64,000 nucleotides of DNA from Neoceratodus forsteri (GCA_016271365.2 CM057459.1:817405001-817469000); one strand, 5' to 3'. Positions 20,643 through 32,900 are shown, counted from the stretch's first letter. The notes: a model not told the origin generated them from the letters alone. Numbers and translations: made by a program.

Positions 20643-23600
20643 TGGACCTATATCGTTTTGTTCACTTTTTTTCTTACCATGTCCTATATTTAACTGTAAT
20701 TCCAATGGAAAATGTTCACTTTCCCCTCTATCTTCTATATTTTAGTCAATAAAATGTTCAATCGTATTTATACTTATTCAAATCATATCAATTATTGAGG
20801 CACCTCTGGAATTCATAAAGGTATAGCCACCCTTAAAGTCTGAGATAGATCTTCCATTAACTAGAAGAAAGTTTCTTGCTCTAAACATATTACATATTCT
20901 TTGTCCTTTTTCATTGGACTTGTCTTCTGTGCTTCTGGTCTTTTTCAACCTCATATCATTGCAGAGTGTTATAATTTCTGAAACATCCTTTGTAATTGTT
21001 GATAGATTGCCTATTCTATCATTAAAGTCACCTAGAACAATTATTCTGGCCAATGGATTATTGACTGTTTCTTTAACAATAATGCTTTACAGATTGTATA
21101 TGATTGCATCTCTAGTACTATTTTGTTTTGTAGGAGGTATGAAAATATTCAACAGTATTGTTTCTAGCTCTTTAGTCTGGATCCTTACCTCTAGAATGTT
21201 ATCACTTTTAATATCCAATTCCGTAGTTAATTGATTAATATTTATTTTACTCAATATTAATAATCCCCCGCTGTGTCATCCCCTTTTCTTATTCCTTACT
21301 GCAATCTTATTGTAGGATTTATAACCATCCAAATGTAATTCTACACTTGCCCATGTTTCTTGTATACAAATCATATCAAACCTGTTGAGATATTTAATTA
21401 CCACCTTGTCCACTAATTTGTTTTTCATGCCAAATGCATTCCAAGATTCCAATGATTTACATTCAAGTATTTCCTTTTTCCATCCTTCCCTTTCTGGTCG
21501 GGCCCCATCTGAAGCTTCCAGTATTGTGAATCTATTAGCATTTTCTAATATCTTTACCCATTCTGGTTTTACATTTGATGGTTCTCCCTTGCCAGATAGT
21601 TCATTATTTTGACACAAAAATATCTCCAGATGGTCTAGGTCACAGATTTTTCTCACTAACTGGTTATAAACTCTTTCATCCTCTATCCATATTGTTATCT
21701 GACCCCTTTCTTCACATTTAATTGCCTTTTTAATATTATTTCTTAATCCTTGGCTTTTTAACAGTGATTCCAACAAATCACTTATTTTTAATTTTAGATT
21801 TTGGCTAGTTTCATTTAAGAATTGATCTAGTCCAAAAATGGACACTATAGAGTTAGTATCCAAAGAATTCTCAAATTTCTTCTTTCCTTCTTTTTATGTT
21901 TTTTCACAATATTCAGGGAACAATTGGCCTAGTGTTGTGATATTTCCACTTTGAATACCTACTTGCTGCAATCTTACCTTATTATAATCAATGGTCTTAA
22001 GAATGTAAAATGTATTGTTTATCAACATAACCCATTCCTTATCTTTAAATGGTCTTAGATTGAATGTCAGTGTCTGATGATTTCCCAAAATGGATAAGAC
22101 CAGGATCTTTACTTCTCCACCAACAATGTTTCATTTTCATTAAGCAAAACTTCAATATCAAACAATGACAGAACACAATCTTATTCCTTTGTTTTTCTCA
22201 TGAAATTAGTAAACTTGATACTCAGACCAAGGTTTTTTCCCATTGTTTTTTGGGCTTCCTTAAACTCATTCTTATCCTTCTCTTCCCAGGCTTTGTGTCT
22301 ATCTTCCTTTTTATCAGTTGTAGTTTGCTTTGCCAGTGGTTGCTAATTTTGTTTATCTTTAGTTGTTCTTGTTGTAAAATCATATATACCAGTGTACTGG
22401 TGCTTTATATCTTTTTGTCTCTGAATTCCCTCCACTTTCTTTTTATTCCCCTTCACTTTGTTTGTTTCATTCAGTTTTTCCATGGTTTCTCTTATTAGTG
22501 GCTTTCTTCCAGTGCTGTCACTATCTTGTGCCAATCTATCTAGTCTGGCATTATTATCCATATTTGTTTTCTCTATTCTTTTTTCTCTCACCCTTTTTTC
22601 TTTGGGGTCCTGTTTGTCTAATTTCTGCTTCATTTCAATTTTTGTTCTATTCTCTTTTGTTTTTTTCACTCTCTTCTTTTGTTTTTTTCTCCTCTCTTCC
22701 ACTTTCTGCCATAGTTCTCTGTGTCTTTCTTTTAGTTCCTCACATACGCAGTTATCTCTTACCCCTGGCATAGGTAACATGATCAATTCAAGGGATGGAG
22801 CTTGACTTAAAGATTCTTGTACACAATTCTGGTCCCTACTGTTCATATTATTTTCCTTTTTTGAATAACTTTGCAGTTCTTGTATTGCTTTTTTTGTTTT
22901 CTATTATAATTCCTTTAGTAAAATTCAAATCCTGTACTATTTTAACCAGCTGTTCATATATTAGAATATTAGACAAATATGGATCTTTCAGCAAAATGGC
23001 TAGATTGTTAGTTATCCATTCAGTGTCTGGAATAAAAGTGTCATCCTGGCTCATGAACATTGTGGTCTCTTCTTCCTTTCTACTTTCATTACTGATATAG
23101 GACTCATATAACTCTAGATTGATTTTTTTCTCCTTCCCATCATCTCTCTGTTTGCTCTCTATTATTTTTATTCATTCAGTGATCTAGAATAGATGGTTCC
23201 TTACCTCACAAATTTTCTGTAGTAGCTAATTTTTTTTAACAGGAGTCTCCATTTCCTTTTTTCCTTTTTCTATTTCTTTGTGTTTTTGAAATACTAATTT
23301 AGTCATATTTTCCCTTTCTATATTGTTTTAACCTTATTTACTCTTCCACTCTCAGACTCATCTTCTTTATCTTTTTTATTAAATATTTTGGGGGTAGATG
23401 TCTGGACTATAGTCCCATTCTCTTGTTTCACCAATCCTCCATATTTCTCCTCAGCCTCATCATTTATTTTTGATATATAGGCTGTATTCTTTAATTGTTG
23501 TGAACTGCCCTCACATTTTATTCCCTCTCCTTCCACCCTTTTCCATTTCTTGGCTCTGCTTTGTTTAGTTCTTTTACCTTCACTTATGGCTTTCTGCTCT

Positions 23601-23710
23601 TTGCCTACCAGATCTCTTTGGTCATTTCCTTTTTTCATCATGTTTTTTTTTGTTTCTCATATCTATGTGGCTTCTTGTCTTCACTGGCATTTTATACTTT
23701 GCTCTTGTGA
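20643..23710 (-). mobile_element. Antisense LINE fragment C: 5' region, ORF1-like and endonuclease
   Basis: Minus strand, from high to low coordinates: two Lys/Glu-rich coiled-coil-like open stretches (23641-23318 and 22846-22343, rich in KK, EERRKKQKK) that may be ORF1. An endonuclease follows (21863-20690) with SWNAFGMKNKL, MICIQETWASVELHLDGYKS, IVLGDFNDRIG, SRGASIIDMI and SEHFPLELQL, where the usual SDH reads SEH. The element stops abruptly at 20643 after the endonuclease, although LINEs normally lose their 5' end, not their 3' end. Its missing RT corresponds to fragments A and B. Many stops. Confidence 0.7.
21276..21863 (-). pseudogene. LINE endonuclease N-terminal segment
   Basis: A 195-codon open stretch. 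The first ~140 residues are a charged domain I do not recognise, with ITIWIEDERVYNQLVRKICD. It then passes into the apurinic-type endonuclease with SWNAFGMKNKL and ICIQETWA; the Glu of QETW is the expected metal-binding residue. The catalytic part continues out of frame to about 20690 (GDFNDRIG at about 21040). Confidence 0.7.
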
Positions 23711-24449
23711 ACACTCCTACAGCACTTGTATGTTGCTATAACAATAATTCCTTTGTTTAGTTCAAGGAGCGAAACAAACTAATTGTGCTACAAATCCTTT
23801 CTGTAAATGTATAATATGTAAATGTGCAATTATGTGCTTTAATTGCCCTATTCTAGGGATGCCAAATTTATAAAATTCCCAGGCTTCTGGCTACAGTATA
23901 GTGCAATATGCAATGCAATAAAATACAATACAATACAATTTAATATTATAATACAGCAGTACACCAATACAATAATCTATCATTCAATAAAATCAATAAA
24001 ATCAGCAGTTTTTCTAAATTAATCTTAGACTTGGGTTCCACCAACTATTAACTGTCCTTATCATGAGCTGGCTCAAATATGCTTCTAATGTCGCTCAGAG
24101 TTAGGTCCTATTCACCTAATGTCTGCAGACTTGGGGGCTTAGTGGACTAAATGACCTATGAATACAAAGATTTATTTCCCTGGTTTGATTTTAATAAGTG
24201 CACCCGATGCTTCACTGATTGTCCTGGAAGGCTTGTCCAGGCTTTCACTTCTGAATGTTCCCCAGAATATACTGGTATAGGTGAAAAGTCCTGCAACGTG
24301 TAGAGCCTTCAAGGTCTTTAAACCTCAATGTGCAAGCTGATCCTCTTCTCTCTAGATAATCTCTACTTTATCTTCCCAGCTATATGGCCCACTTTCATTT
24401 TCACTCGCACTTACACTCGCACTTGCACTTGTTTAAGTGCTTGAGTGTT
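23711..24449. other. No gene seen; short AT-rich repeats
   Basis: Contains a degenerate AATAC run (23895-23945) and a short imperfect repeat of CACTCGCACTTA (24398-24432). No recognised family. Confidence 0.6.
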
Positions 24450-24683
24450 TAAGTGTCTCAAGAGTTACCAAAAATTCTGAAACTCCAACACTTCCACCCA
24501 ATTAAAGCTTCTCTGCACTATATTAAAAGTATTGAGAGTGTTAACAAATGTAACAATGCAGGTCTTTATCTTTCTCGACCTTACTGTGCTCCTCCTAGTC
24601 AAAAAATGTTGAATCTCCCTATCTATAATCCAATAAACAGGTCATTCCTTTCTGGATCCATTCTGAGCAAATGAAAAGGGGCT

Positions 24684-25551
24684 GTGGTAGTCCCCCTCCA
24701 CAAGAGTGGCTTCCACTCCATTGAAAACTACAGACCGATTTCAATTCTCTGCTCTCTGGTTAAAATTCAAGAAAGGATACTTTATAACCAATTTCAGTCC
24801 TGTTTGGAGACACACCACCTACTCACTGACTGCCAGCATGGCTTTGAAAAGAACTATAGCATGACTACGGCCCTTGTAAAGGTCTCTGCCAATATTTTCA
24901 ATACAAGTGACAAAGGTCTTGTTACAGGAGTCATGTTTGTTGACCTGACAAAGGCATTTGTCCTTGTCAACCACCACCTCCTACTAAGAAAACGTAACAT
25001 CCTGGGTGTTGACTGCTTAGCACTCACCTGGCTAAAGAGTTATCTCATTGGGAGATTCCAAAGGGTGAAATGGTCCTCTCTCTGTCTTCTCTCAGGACTA
25101 TAACACATGGTGGGCTCCAAGGATCTATCATAGGTCCGTTACATTTTCTTGCTCTTCATTAATGAGCTTCCCAACTTCTGTGGTGATGCTTCAGTGCAAC
25201 TTTATGCTGACAATGCCATTCTATTTCATTCCTCCACAAACATGGACTGGCTTAATCAGAGTCTTAATTCAGATTTCAATACACTTGAATTATGGTTCTC
25301 AGATAACCATCTAATTATTAATACCAAAAAAAAGCAAAGCCATGGTATTCCACAATCCCTCCCCTAAAACCTCTTCACAACACCCTCTCAAAATCTGCTC
25401 ACTATCAGGGGATACCATAGAAGTAGCCCAAACCTTTAAATACTCAGGACTGTACTGTACCTTGACTCAGCCTTCTCTTTAGAGACCCACATCTCCTTAC
25501 TAACTAAAACTATCAACCAGAATTTAGGTCTGTTATACCATCTCTGCTCCC
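24684..25551 (+). pseudogene. L2 RT remnant, copy 4
   Basis: Boxes: VVPLHKSGF, NYRPISILCSL, TDCQHGFEKNYSMTTAL, GVMFVDLTKAFVLVNHHLLL, then YADN at 25203-25214 (Asp lost in the second position), and a thumb start AQTFKYSGLY. A stop at 25103 removes the PQGS box frame. It ends at the L1 insertion. Confidence 0.8.
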
Positions 25552-28038
25552 TTTTTTTTGCTTAATCTTTTTTATTAGTTTATCTTTTCATACTACAGCA
25601 GAAGGAAGGTATGTATCTACATCGACACTTACTAGTCTTGTGCATATCGTACAGACCTCTCCCAGTACATCCATCAAGTATCAGCAGTTGATTCAAGTAC
25701 CATTCTTATAGCCCTTATACATCCATCTCAAATTAAGTACATGTCCCTATGTTTATTCTTAGGATGCATATCCTGGCGGAGATATAATAAAAGAAGAAAA
25801 ACAAAGAAGAAAGAGAGAAAAAAGAGCAAAAGACAGAAATAGGAAAGAAACAGAAAAATCCTTCCCCTCCCACTCCTCCTCCCATCCTCCTCCCCTTCCC
25901 CTTCCCCCTTCCCCCACCCCCAGCTAATCGAGAATTCACTTCATTCTATATGGATATCCATACCTTTTCAACTTTATCCACATCTTATTATCTCCTGCTC
26001 CAAGGGCTGCATAGAATGTAAGTAGGGTGCCCACATATTCACAAACTGATTTTCTCTCCCCCTAGCCTTATATGTCAAGCTTTCTAATTGCAACGCATCC
26101 CATGAAAGATTCCTCCACTGCCTAATTGTAGGCTTATCCCCAGAAACCCATGTATTCAGAATACACTGCTTTGCCAATACCAGGAGTATTCTCACCCATC
26201 TCTCTAGCATCTCCCATTCGTCCTGGTGTGTGTCATCTACACCAAACAACATTATAAGCAGTTCTACTCTAACCTGCTGCCCCTTCATGTTTGTCAACTC
26301 CTTCGACACATCACCCCAGAAGGCTTGAAGTGTCGGGCACGTCCAAAACGAATGCAGATAGGTACCCAGAGCCAGCCCACATCTCTGACAGATAGCCGAG
26401 ATTTTTGGATTGTACCTGTTCATTGCAACAGGTGGAGTATACAGCCTGTGAACAAATTTATATGCTACCTCCTTGTACTTATTACGAAGTAATAGACCCT
26501 GATGCGTCCCTTTCATTAAAGCCCACTGCTCCTCAGAGAGTATAACTCCCAGATCTCTTTCCCACAGGTGTTTAGTTTTACTTGTCATATCTGGCCACTG
26601 GAGATGCAGGAAAGATGTAGCCTTCCTGACAATACCTACAGGTTTCTGTTTAACTTGCTGTAGCACTTCTTCCACAATCTGTATTTGGGCACCAGGGGGT
26701 CTTTGCTTCTCAATACCCTGCACGTATTTCCTTACCTGGAAATATCTAAACATATGATGTGCAGGCAGGTCCAGGTCTTCCCTGATCTCATTAAATGGGT
26801 GAGTCACTCCCCTTTTCCTTAAATCATTAAGACACATTACCCCCCTCTCTTCCCAACTCTGAAATATCGTGTCTCCTACTCCGGGGATAAAAAAATGGGT
26901 TCCCAGCCAGTGACAGAATAAAAGATTCCCCCTTTTGATGCCCTACCACCTTCTTAATTTGGTCCCAGCTATCTATTACCTCCTTCACTAAAATACTCAA
27001 AACCCACTTATCCCGCAGCCCCCTTCTACTTGCTTCTACTAACAGAGATGATATTCGAACCCCCAATCCCTCCTCTTCCAAGTCCATCCAACTGGTCTCC
27101 TTCAGCCTATACACCCTGTCTTTAATGATCCTCAATTGTGCTACCCAAAAATATAACTTCATATCTGGGTAGTTCAACCCTCCTTTAGATTGGTCAGCTT
27201 TTAACTTATTTAAACTAGCCCTAGGCTTCTTCCCTTGCCATATAAATCTGGAACAGTCCTTTTCAAATGCCTTTATATCTTTCCCTGTCAATCCTGTTGG
27301 TAACATCTGCAATGGATATAAAATTCTAGTAGGAATATTCATCTTAACTAGATTAAAATGTCCTATCCATGATACAGGCAGGTTTCTCCATTTGTCCATG
27401 TCCTCTCTTAACAATTTTAATAATGGGGTGTAGTTCAGCCTATAAAGTAATCTCAAATCCCTACCTATCTTGATCCCTAAACATGTGAGGTGCATACCTA
27501 CCCTCTTCAGACCCCATGTACCACCCACGTCCCCCCTCTCTTCTCCCAGAAGCATAATTTCAGACTTCCCCAGATTCAACTTATATCCTGAGAATGTGGC
27601 AAATTGACCTATGATTTCCAGCAAAGCAGGCATAGACTGTGCAAGGCTACTCACATATAACATCATGTTGTCAGCATACAGTGTAATTTTATGCTGTCCT
27701 CCACTTTTCCCTTTTATCCCTTGTATTCTTGGGTCCTCTCTGATGGCTATAGCCAGTGGTTCTATCGCCATTGCGAATAGCAGAGGGGAAAGGGGGCATC
27801 CCTGCCCCCCCTGTGGAGCATAAATTGTTCAGTTATGTTCCCATTAACTAAAACTGCAGCTTTGGGTGCCTGATACAATGCTCGTATCATTTTAATAGAA
27901 ACATAGAAACATAGATTTTGACAGCAGATAAGGACAGCTTGGCCCACCCAGTCTGCCCATTTCCCTACCTAATGGATAAGCTGCAGATCCTAGTTAACCA
28001 GCAGCCTTCCCCTAAACCAAATCATTCCAGGACTGTGA
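25552..28038 (-). mobile_element. Compound L1 + CR1 3'-end insertion sharing one target duplication
   Basis: ATCTCTGCTCCC (25540-25551) and ATCTCTACTCCC (28039-28050), each followed by TTTT, flank this block as a duplication with one mismatch. From the left the minus-strand L1 begins with its poly(A) (T-run at 25552), then 3' untranslated sequence and ORF2 up to about 27892. There it changes directly into a CR1 3' end in the same orientation (27893-28038, AAACATAGAAACATAGAT and GTTAACCAGCAGCC), matching 48000-48140. With the block removed, the L2 frame rejoins. Either a chimeric reverse-transcription product or a nested CR1 that replaced the L1 5' end. Confidence 0.7.
25974..27892 (-). pseudogene. 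L1/Tx1-like ORF2 remnant, copy 1
   Basis: Two long overlapping minus-strand stretches (27771-26827 and 26837-25974) differ by one frameshift. The first has LAIEPLAIAIREDP-type sequence, ITLYADNMMLYVSSL with YADN at 27667-27678 instead of YADD, SGYKLNLGKSEIMLL and FIWQGKKPRASLNKLK. The second ends with a C-x2-C-x8-H-x4-C knuckle, CQRCGLALGTYLHSFWTCP, typical of L1 C-termini. The 5' two thirds of ORF2 (endonuclease, RT fingers) are absent by truncation. It is the least decayed coding sequence in the window. Confidence 0.88.
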
Positions 28039-28387
28039 ATCTCTACTCCCTTTTATCCACCACCTCCTGCCAGAAAATTTCTTCCACCTCACTCCTTCCT
28101 ATACTTTTCTCTGGTGCAACACTACTTCTTTCTGCTCAACCTTCATCCATTGCCCGGCTCTGACAACTCAGTTACAGGATCAGGCACTTTGCCTTAGGGG
28201 TTAAACCTAGAAAACACGACTGTGATATCATGACTACCCTGCTTTGGCTGGATTATGACTTAAGGCTATAGTGCCTCACATTATGCTTTATATATAAGCT
28301 AGTGAATATTTTCCTACCACCTTGTCTTAGTGGAATTGATTATCGCACAGAAGTTGTTTGTCCACTCAGGTCATCCACATTAACTAT

Positions 28388-28917
28388 CCTTTTTTTTTTA
28401 TTTATTCTTTTTGTGCCACACCTCTCTCTCTGCTGGCCATCTGCCTGGTCATGGACCCCTCGGCTGCGGCATCCCCACATGAGCCGCACTCCCGGGACCA
28501 CCTGGATTACCTTCCAGGTTGGACATGTGGCACCCAGCTCATAAGGTGCCATGAACAATGGGATAGGGTTGGATTTGGCCTGGGGAGCTGATCGCAGCTG
28601 AGGGGAGGGCATCACTTAGGCAGAGAGAGGCAGGCTTGTTTTTTTCTCCCACTGGGGGTGTGGGAACGTGTAATGATGCCAGCATCCATCCCACCCCCTT
28701 GTAGCCTTGCTGGCACCATATACTGAGGCACTCCTGGCCTCCACTAGGTGTCCCCCTTGCACTGGCAACATCCCGTACCCTCCCCCTGGAGAAGGACAGC
28801 AGTCTTGGGATGCTCAATCTTTCTCCTCCGGCCATCCCTCCAATGATCCGAGTCCGTTCCTGAACCCAGGTCGCCAGTGTTGCAAGTAGAAATCCAACTG
28901 CTGTTCTGGCAGGCCAG
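28388..28917 (-). mobile_element. tRNA-derived SINE, copy S4
   Basis: Flanked by the exact 13 bp CCACATTAACTAT (28375-28387 and 28918-28930) inside L2 copy 4. The minus strand starts CTGGCCTGCCAGAACAGCAG, with CTGGCGACCTGGGTTCAGG as B-box region, and ends in a poly(A) seen as CCTTTTTTTTTTT at 28388. The L2 frame rejoins across it. Confidence 0.88.
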
Positions 28918-29441
28918 CCACATTAACTATTCTATCAACCCCGAAATCTCACTTTCTAGCTGGGATGTGATCTTTTGCCTACTCTGTCACCACAGCCTGG
29001 AATGCACTACCTCCTCATCTCATCTCCTGCCCTTCCCTATCATTATTTAAAACATCACTTGCTGCATACATGCTCAAGCCTCCTACCTGCAATTGTTTTT
29101 GCTAACCCCTGCTTTCTCTGTACTCTATTTACTATCAAAGTAATAATCTCAGGTGCATTTTGCAAAGCATGCTTACTCTCTGCTCTATTATGTACACCCT
29201 AATCCTATTATTTTTCTATATTCTGCTGACGTAAGCTCAATTGAATCTACTACATTGAACTGTTGTAAATATGTACATTTCACTGTAAATATACAAATCT
29301 CAATGTGTATAATTTTGTAATTTATGTATTTTATTTACTACCTGTTGCAATTTATACCTTGCCTACCCTCCTGACTTTATAATACACTTTGCTGTTTAGC
29401 TGCCCTAGTCAACTGTTCACTGATTGTATATCTGCTGTTTT

Positions 29442-31840
29442 TTTTTTCCTTTTTATACTTGTTTAAAAAAGAAAAATAGAATCAATGTAAAACATTATCA
29501 TGCATTTAACACACTTTGCTGTTATAAAAGAAAAAAAGGTTTCCATGACTTCCAGGAAGTGATAATGTAAAACAAATGACAGTTGTCAGAAGTAGCTGAG
29601 GTTATACTTCAAAAGTATTGTTCATATTTTAAATTTCTATTCAGCCAACTAATCCTAATCTAAAATCTTGAGATATGGGAAAAATGTCTTAGCAGTTCAT
29701 AATAACAGCAAAAAAATATTTGCTAATATTAAATTATATATCTGATCCACACCTTTTGTGGCTCTCAAAACATGAAAAAAAAATTGTCCCTTGCCAGAGG
29801 GAAGGGCCTCCCTTGTTTAGTGCCTAATGCACACATCTCCAAGGATATGTATCTGTAATACAGAAATTTTTTTTTGCAAGTAAATATTTGATCCAGCTTT
29901 TTCAATCAGCCATTTATCACAGCCTAATCCCAAATCCATATTTATACATGCTCTCCCAATCAATCCTTGCCCACTAATAAGGTTCATCTTGATCAATGCT
30001 CAACAAATTTCTCAGATTTATTCTGTGGATGGAAGGTTAAATCTTCCTTCCTATATATTTCTAATAGAATTTGTCTCCATTCCATTCAGGTCAGGGGATG
30101 TGCCCAAAGCCATTTATGGGTGATAGTTTTATTCATGGCCGCAATACAGATATGCCATAAAAGGTTAGTGTTAGTTCACTTAATCCCCAGAGGTGGGAGG
30201 CTCAGCATCAAATTATGATATTGCAGGGGGACAGATATCTCAAATAAACTACTTTATTTTTCATTCCCCTCATTCTGAAAAGCGAACAGCACCTTACATG
30301 AATAAAAAACATGGAAGTGTGTAGCCCTCTCTTCCCCACACCTCCACCAACACTAAAGAGTTATTGTAGGGTCCAATTTGGCTTGGGTGAAAGGGGTAAG
30401 GTCAAAAATGCATTTTTATCCTCTACATATACTCCTGCCACCTAGGGGAGGATGTAACTTTAGAAGTACCCTCTCTGATTTTTTGCCAATCAGCCTGTGA
30501 TATCTGATGGCCTGATTCTGATTCTCACTTCTGAATCAGTTAGCTCACTGTAGTTGCCCTATGAACTTTCATAAACTGATATATCCAGGAGACTGGCCCT
30601 TTAGACATGGTGAGGGTCATTAAATTGTGAAGTCAAATTTCCTAAGATAAATCCAGTTTCCATAGGTGTGTATGAATATATGCAGTTATTTGGGAATATC
30701 TAAACATCTCATCTGGAGACCAGTTAAATTGTTCTCTGCATTCGACAAAAGAGATAATAGTGTCCCCCTGCATAATCTGTGCAGGGAATCAAAAGGCTCC
30801 CTGAATCTGATGACTTTATCAAGCATCTAATTTGCCTAGCAGAAAATCCAAGGATCTGGACAACCACCAATATCAACATATATCTATCCAGGCCAATGGA
30901 TATCTAAGAAACCTATCCCAGGCTTGAAGTGCTACAGCTGCTTCCTTGTAATGGTCCTGCATAGGAGGTGTATCTTGTGGTAATGCAAAAAAGGTTGACT
31001 GAAGAGGGATCACTATCTGTTTATCTTGTTGCATTTGAGACTAATGTGCTTGACTACATGTAGAGTTCCATAAAAATATCCAGTGGAGTTGAGTCATAAT
31101 ACAGTACTCATGCAGGTCTGGGACTGCTCCACCTCCATTTTTTTTTTCTGCGTGAAGAATAACACTCTGCATACCCTAGGTTATTAATTGCCCAAATAAA
31201 CTTTGCAATTCTCTGTTAAAGGTCAATAAACCAGTGTCTACTTAATATTGGTGGGGCACATTGGAAGACATTCAAAAACATGGTAAGTAAATTCATTTTA
31301 ACTTCCTGTATATGGGCATACATCGGTAGGGACAGTAATGACCATTTCTTAATATCCTCTCCTAGTTGTTTTATGAGAGGTACATATTGTCAACATATAA
31401 ATAATCATTGGTGGTGCATAATATAATGCCATGATATTTGAGGCATGAGAGACCCCACCTTATAGGGAAATGTTGTTTTGGCCCATGTGGTGGGGAAAAA
31501 ATTAAATGTTATGATTTCCATGTTATTCATATTAAGTGAGTACCTGGATAAACTGAAGAACTGAGAGATCATTTCTATCACTTTAGGGAGGGAACAGGCT
31601 GGATTTCTTAAATAAAGGAGCACATCATCTGCGTAAAGCACCACCTTGTGGATTTGTCCATGTACTTCCAGATCTTCAATCTCAGGCTCCTGAGGGATCC
31701 ACCTAGCCAATGATTCTTTATACAATGCAAAAAGCAGGGGTGACAAAGGGCATCCCTGCTTGTGCCCCTCCCCAGTTGAAAACCCACTGCTATTGTTCCA
31801 TTAGCTTTCACACATTTGTTGCTCATTATTTGTATTCCTA
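29442..31840 (-). mobile_element. L1/Tx1-like LINE, copy 2 (5'-truncated)
   Basis: Minus strand. RT: KANGTIAVGFQLGRGTS, MSPLLFALYKESLARWI, VVLYADDVLLYL with intact YADD (31624-31635), FFSLSRYSLNMNNMEI. Far downstream, a C-terminal piece reads ITHKWLWAHPLT and MEWRQILLEIYRKEDLTF (about 30150-30050). Middle parts are heavily broken. The 3' end is placed at the T-run 29442-29452, within L2 copy 4. The 5' truncation point lies beside a pentanucleotide array (31845-31970). Bases 29453-29990 are presumed 3' untranslated sequence. Confidence 0.75.
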
Positions 31841-31972
31841 TTCTATGTATTGTATTGTAATGCATTGTATTGTAATGTATTGTATTGTACTGTACTGTAT
31901 TGTATTGTATTGTATTGTATTGTATTGTATTGTATTGTATTGTATTGTGTTGTATTGTGTTGTATTGTATGG
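31840..31972. repeat. (TTGTA)n pentanucleotide array
   Basis: About 25 units of TTGTA with variants TTGTG and CTGTA. It sits exactly between the truncated L1 and the L2-like tail. Confidence 0.95.
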
Positions 31973-32067
31973 TCTGGCTGGTTCACCCCTGAAAAAGGGA
32001 TTGCATGGTCTCAGTGGGCTCTACTGGTTACCACAATTCAAATAAATAAATAAAAGACTCCAGAACT

Positions 32068-32663
32068 AGCCAGCCCAGAGGCACTGAGGGTTGAGGCTCT
32101 AGATGCCACACCTCGTGTCATGCCAGTGACCCAGGTTTGGGAATGAGCCCAGGTGCTGGTGGTAGGCAGGGAAGGGAGCAGGACTGAGCATCCGGAGGAT
32201 GGACCTCTTCTCCCTGGGGTGGGTCCAGGGTCTTCCCGGTGCAATAGAGACCCCAGTGGAGACCGGTGGTACTACTGGTGCAGGGACAACATCGGAGGTG
32301 AACGTGGTGGATACCAATGGGTTGCCGAGCTGGCGTCATTGCACAGCTGTACTCAGGGGGCAAGAAATCAAGGAAAAATCCCCTTCCATGGGGACAGGCA
32401 AAGGTGCTTCCCTCCAGCCTACACTCCCAATGCTGGTCGCCCCCTATGCTCCTGGCACCCCAATCTGGCTGGCACTCTATATTCTAGATAAAGCACTCTG
32501 GGAGGATGGGGCGGCCTTTCCCCATGGGGTGTAGATCCAGGGGATGTGTCAGTCCAGAGTGAGGAGCAGAAGATGGTCTTCACAGTGGGAGGTAGAGGTC
32601 TAAGAGGCAGTCACTGGAGAGAGTTCCCTATGGTAGGTGCATAAACATAGTTTAAAAAAAAAT
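32068..32663 (+). mobile_element. tRNA-derived SINE, copy S5
   Basis: Flanked by the exact 12 bp GACTCCAGAACT (32056-32067 and 32664-32675). The head reads AGCCAGCCCAGAGGCACTGA, with CATGCCAGTGACCCAGG and TTTGGGAATGAG. A-rich tail at 32651-32663. It was inserted at the edge of an antisense CR1 fragment that continues at 32664. Confidence 0.88.
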
Positions 32664-32900
32664 GACTCCAGAACTGGGCACAGTATTCCATGTGCAGCCT
32701 TACTAATGATCTATAAAGAGGTAGTAATACCTATTTTCTTCTTCTGCTAATACCCCCTGCCGATATATCCCAGTATACTATATGCCTTAATATAGCCCTT
32801 GTTGCACTGGCTTGATTGTTTAGGAAAGTCAATAATGATGACTGATAGGTCTCTTTCCTTAGCCATAGTGTTCAGCTTTACCCTCCTTGACAGGGAGATG
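32664..32900 (-). mobile_element. Antisense CR1 fragment
   Basis: Minus strand reads VLLPLYRSLVRLHMEYCAQFWS-type sequence (32740-32665), the CR1 ORF2 thumb motif, then weaker similarity. The fragment is separate from the plus-strand CR1 copy 1 that follows. Confidence 0.75.

Larger units (their letters stand above)
24450..32055 (+). mobile_element. L2 LINE, copy 4, opened by three insertions
   Basis: L2 protein can be followed in order through 24450-25551, 28039-28387, 28918-29441 and possibly a tail at 31973-32055. Gaps are filled by an L1+CR1 compound insertion (25552-28038), SINE S4 (28388-28917) and a second L1 (29442-31840). Protein pieces: NYRPISILCSLVKIQER, ADNAILFHSS, QNLGLLYHLCS joined to LLSTTSCQKISSTSLLPILF, RHFALGVKPRKHDCDIMTTL, then WNALPPHL-like at about 28985-29040. 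The last segment ends GGTTACCACAATTCAAATAA with an (AAAT)n tail. Assignment of 31973-32055 to this copy is less certain. Confidence 0.7.

Noticed and set aside
22458..22805. Phe/Ser-rich plus-strand ORFs looking like transmembrane proteins
   Set aside because: They are the antisense of the Lys/Glu-rich ORF1-like region of the minus-strand LINE.
23880..24010. AT-rich stretch as a possible replication origin or scaffold attachment region
   Set aside because: Only composition supports it; degenerate AATAC repeats explain it.
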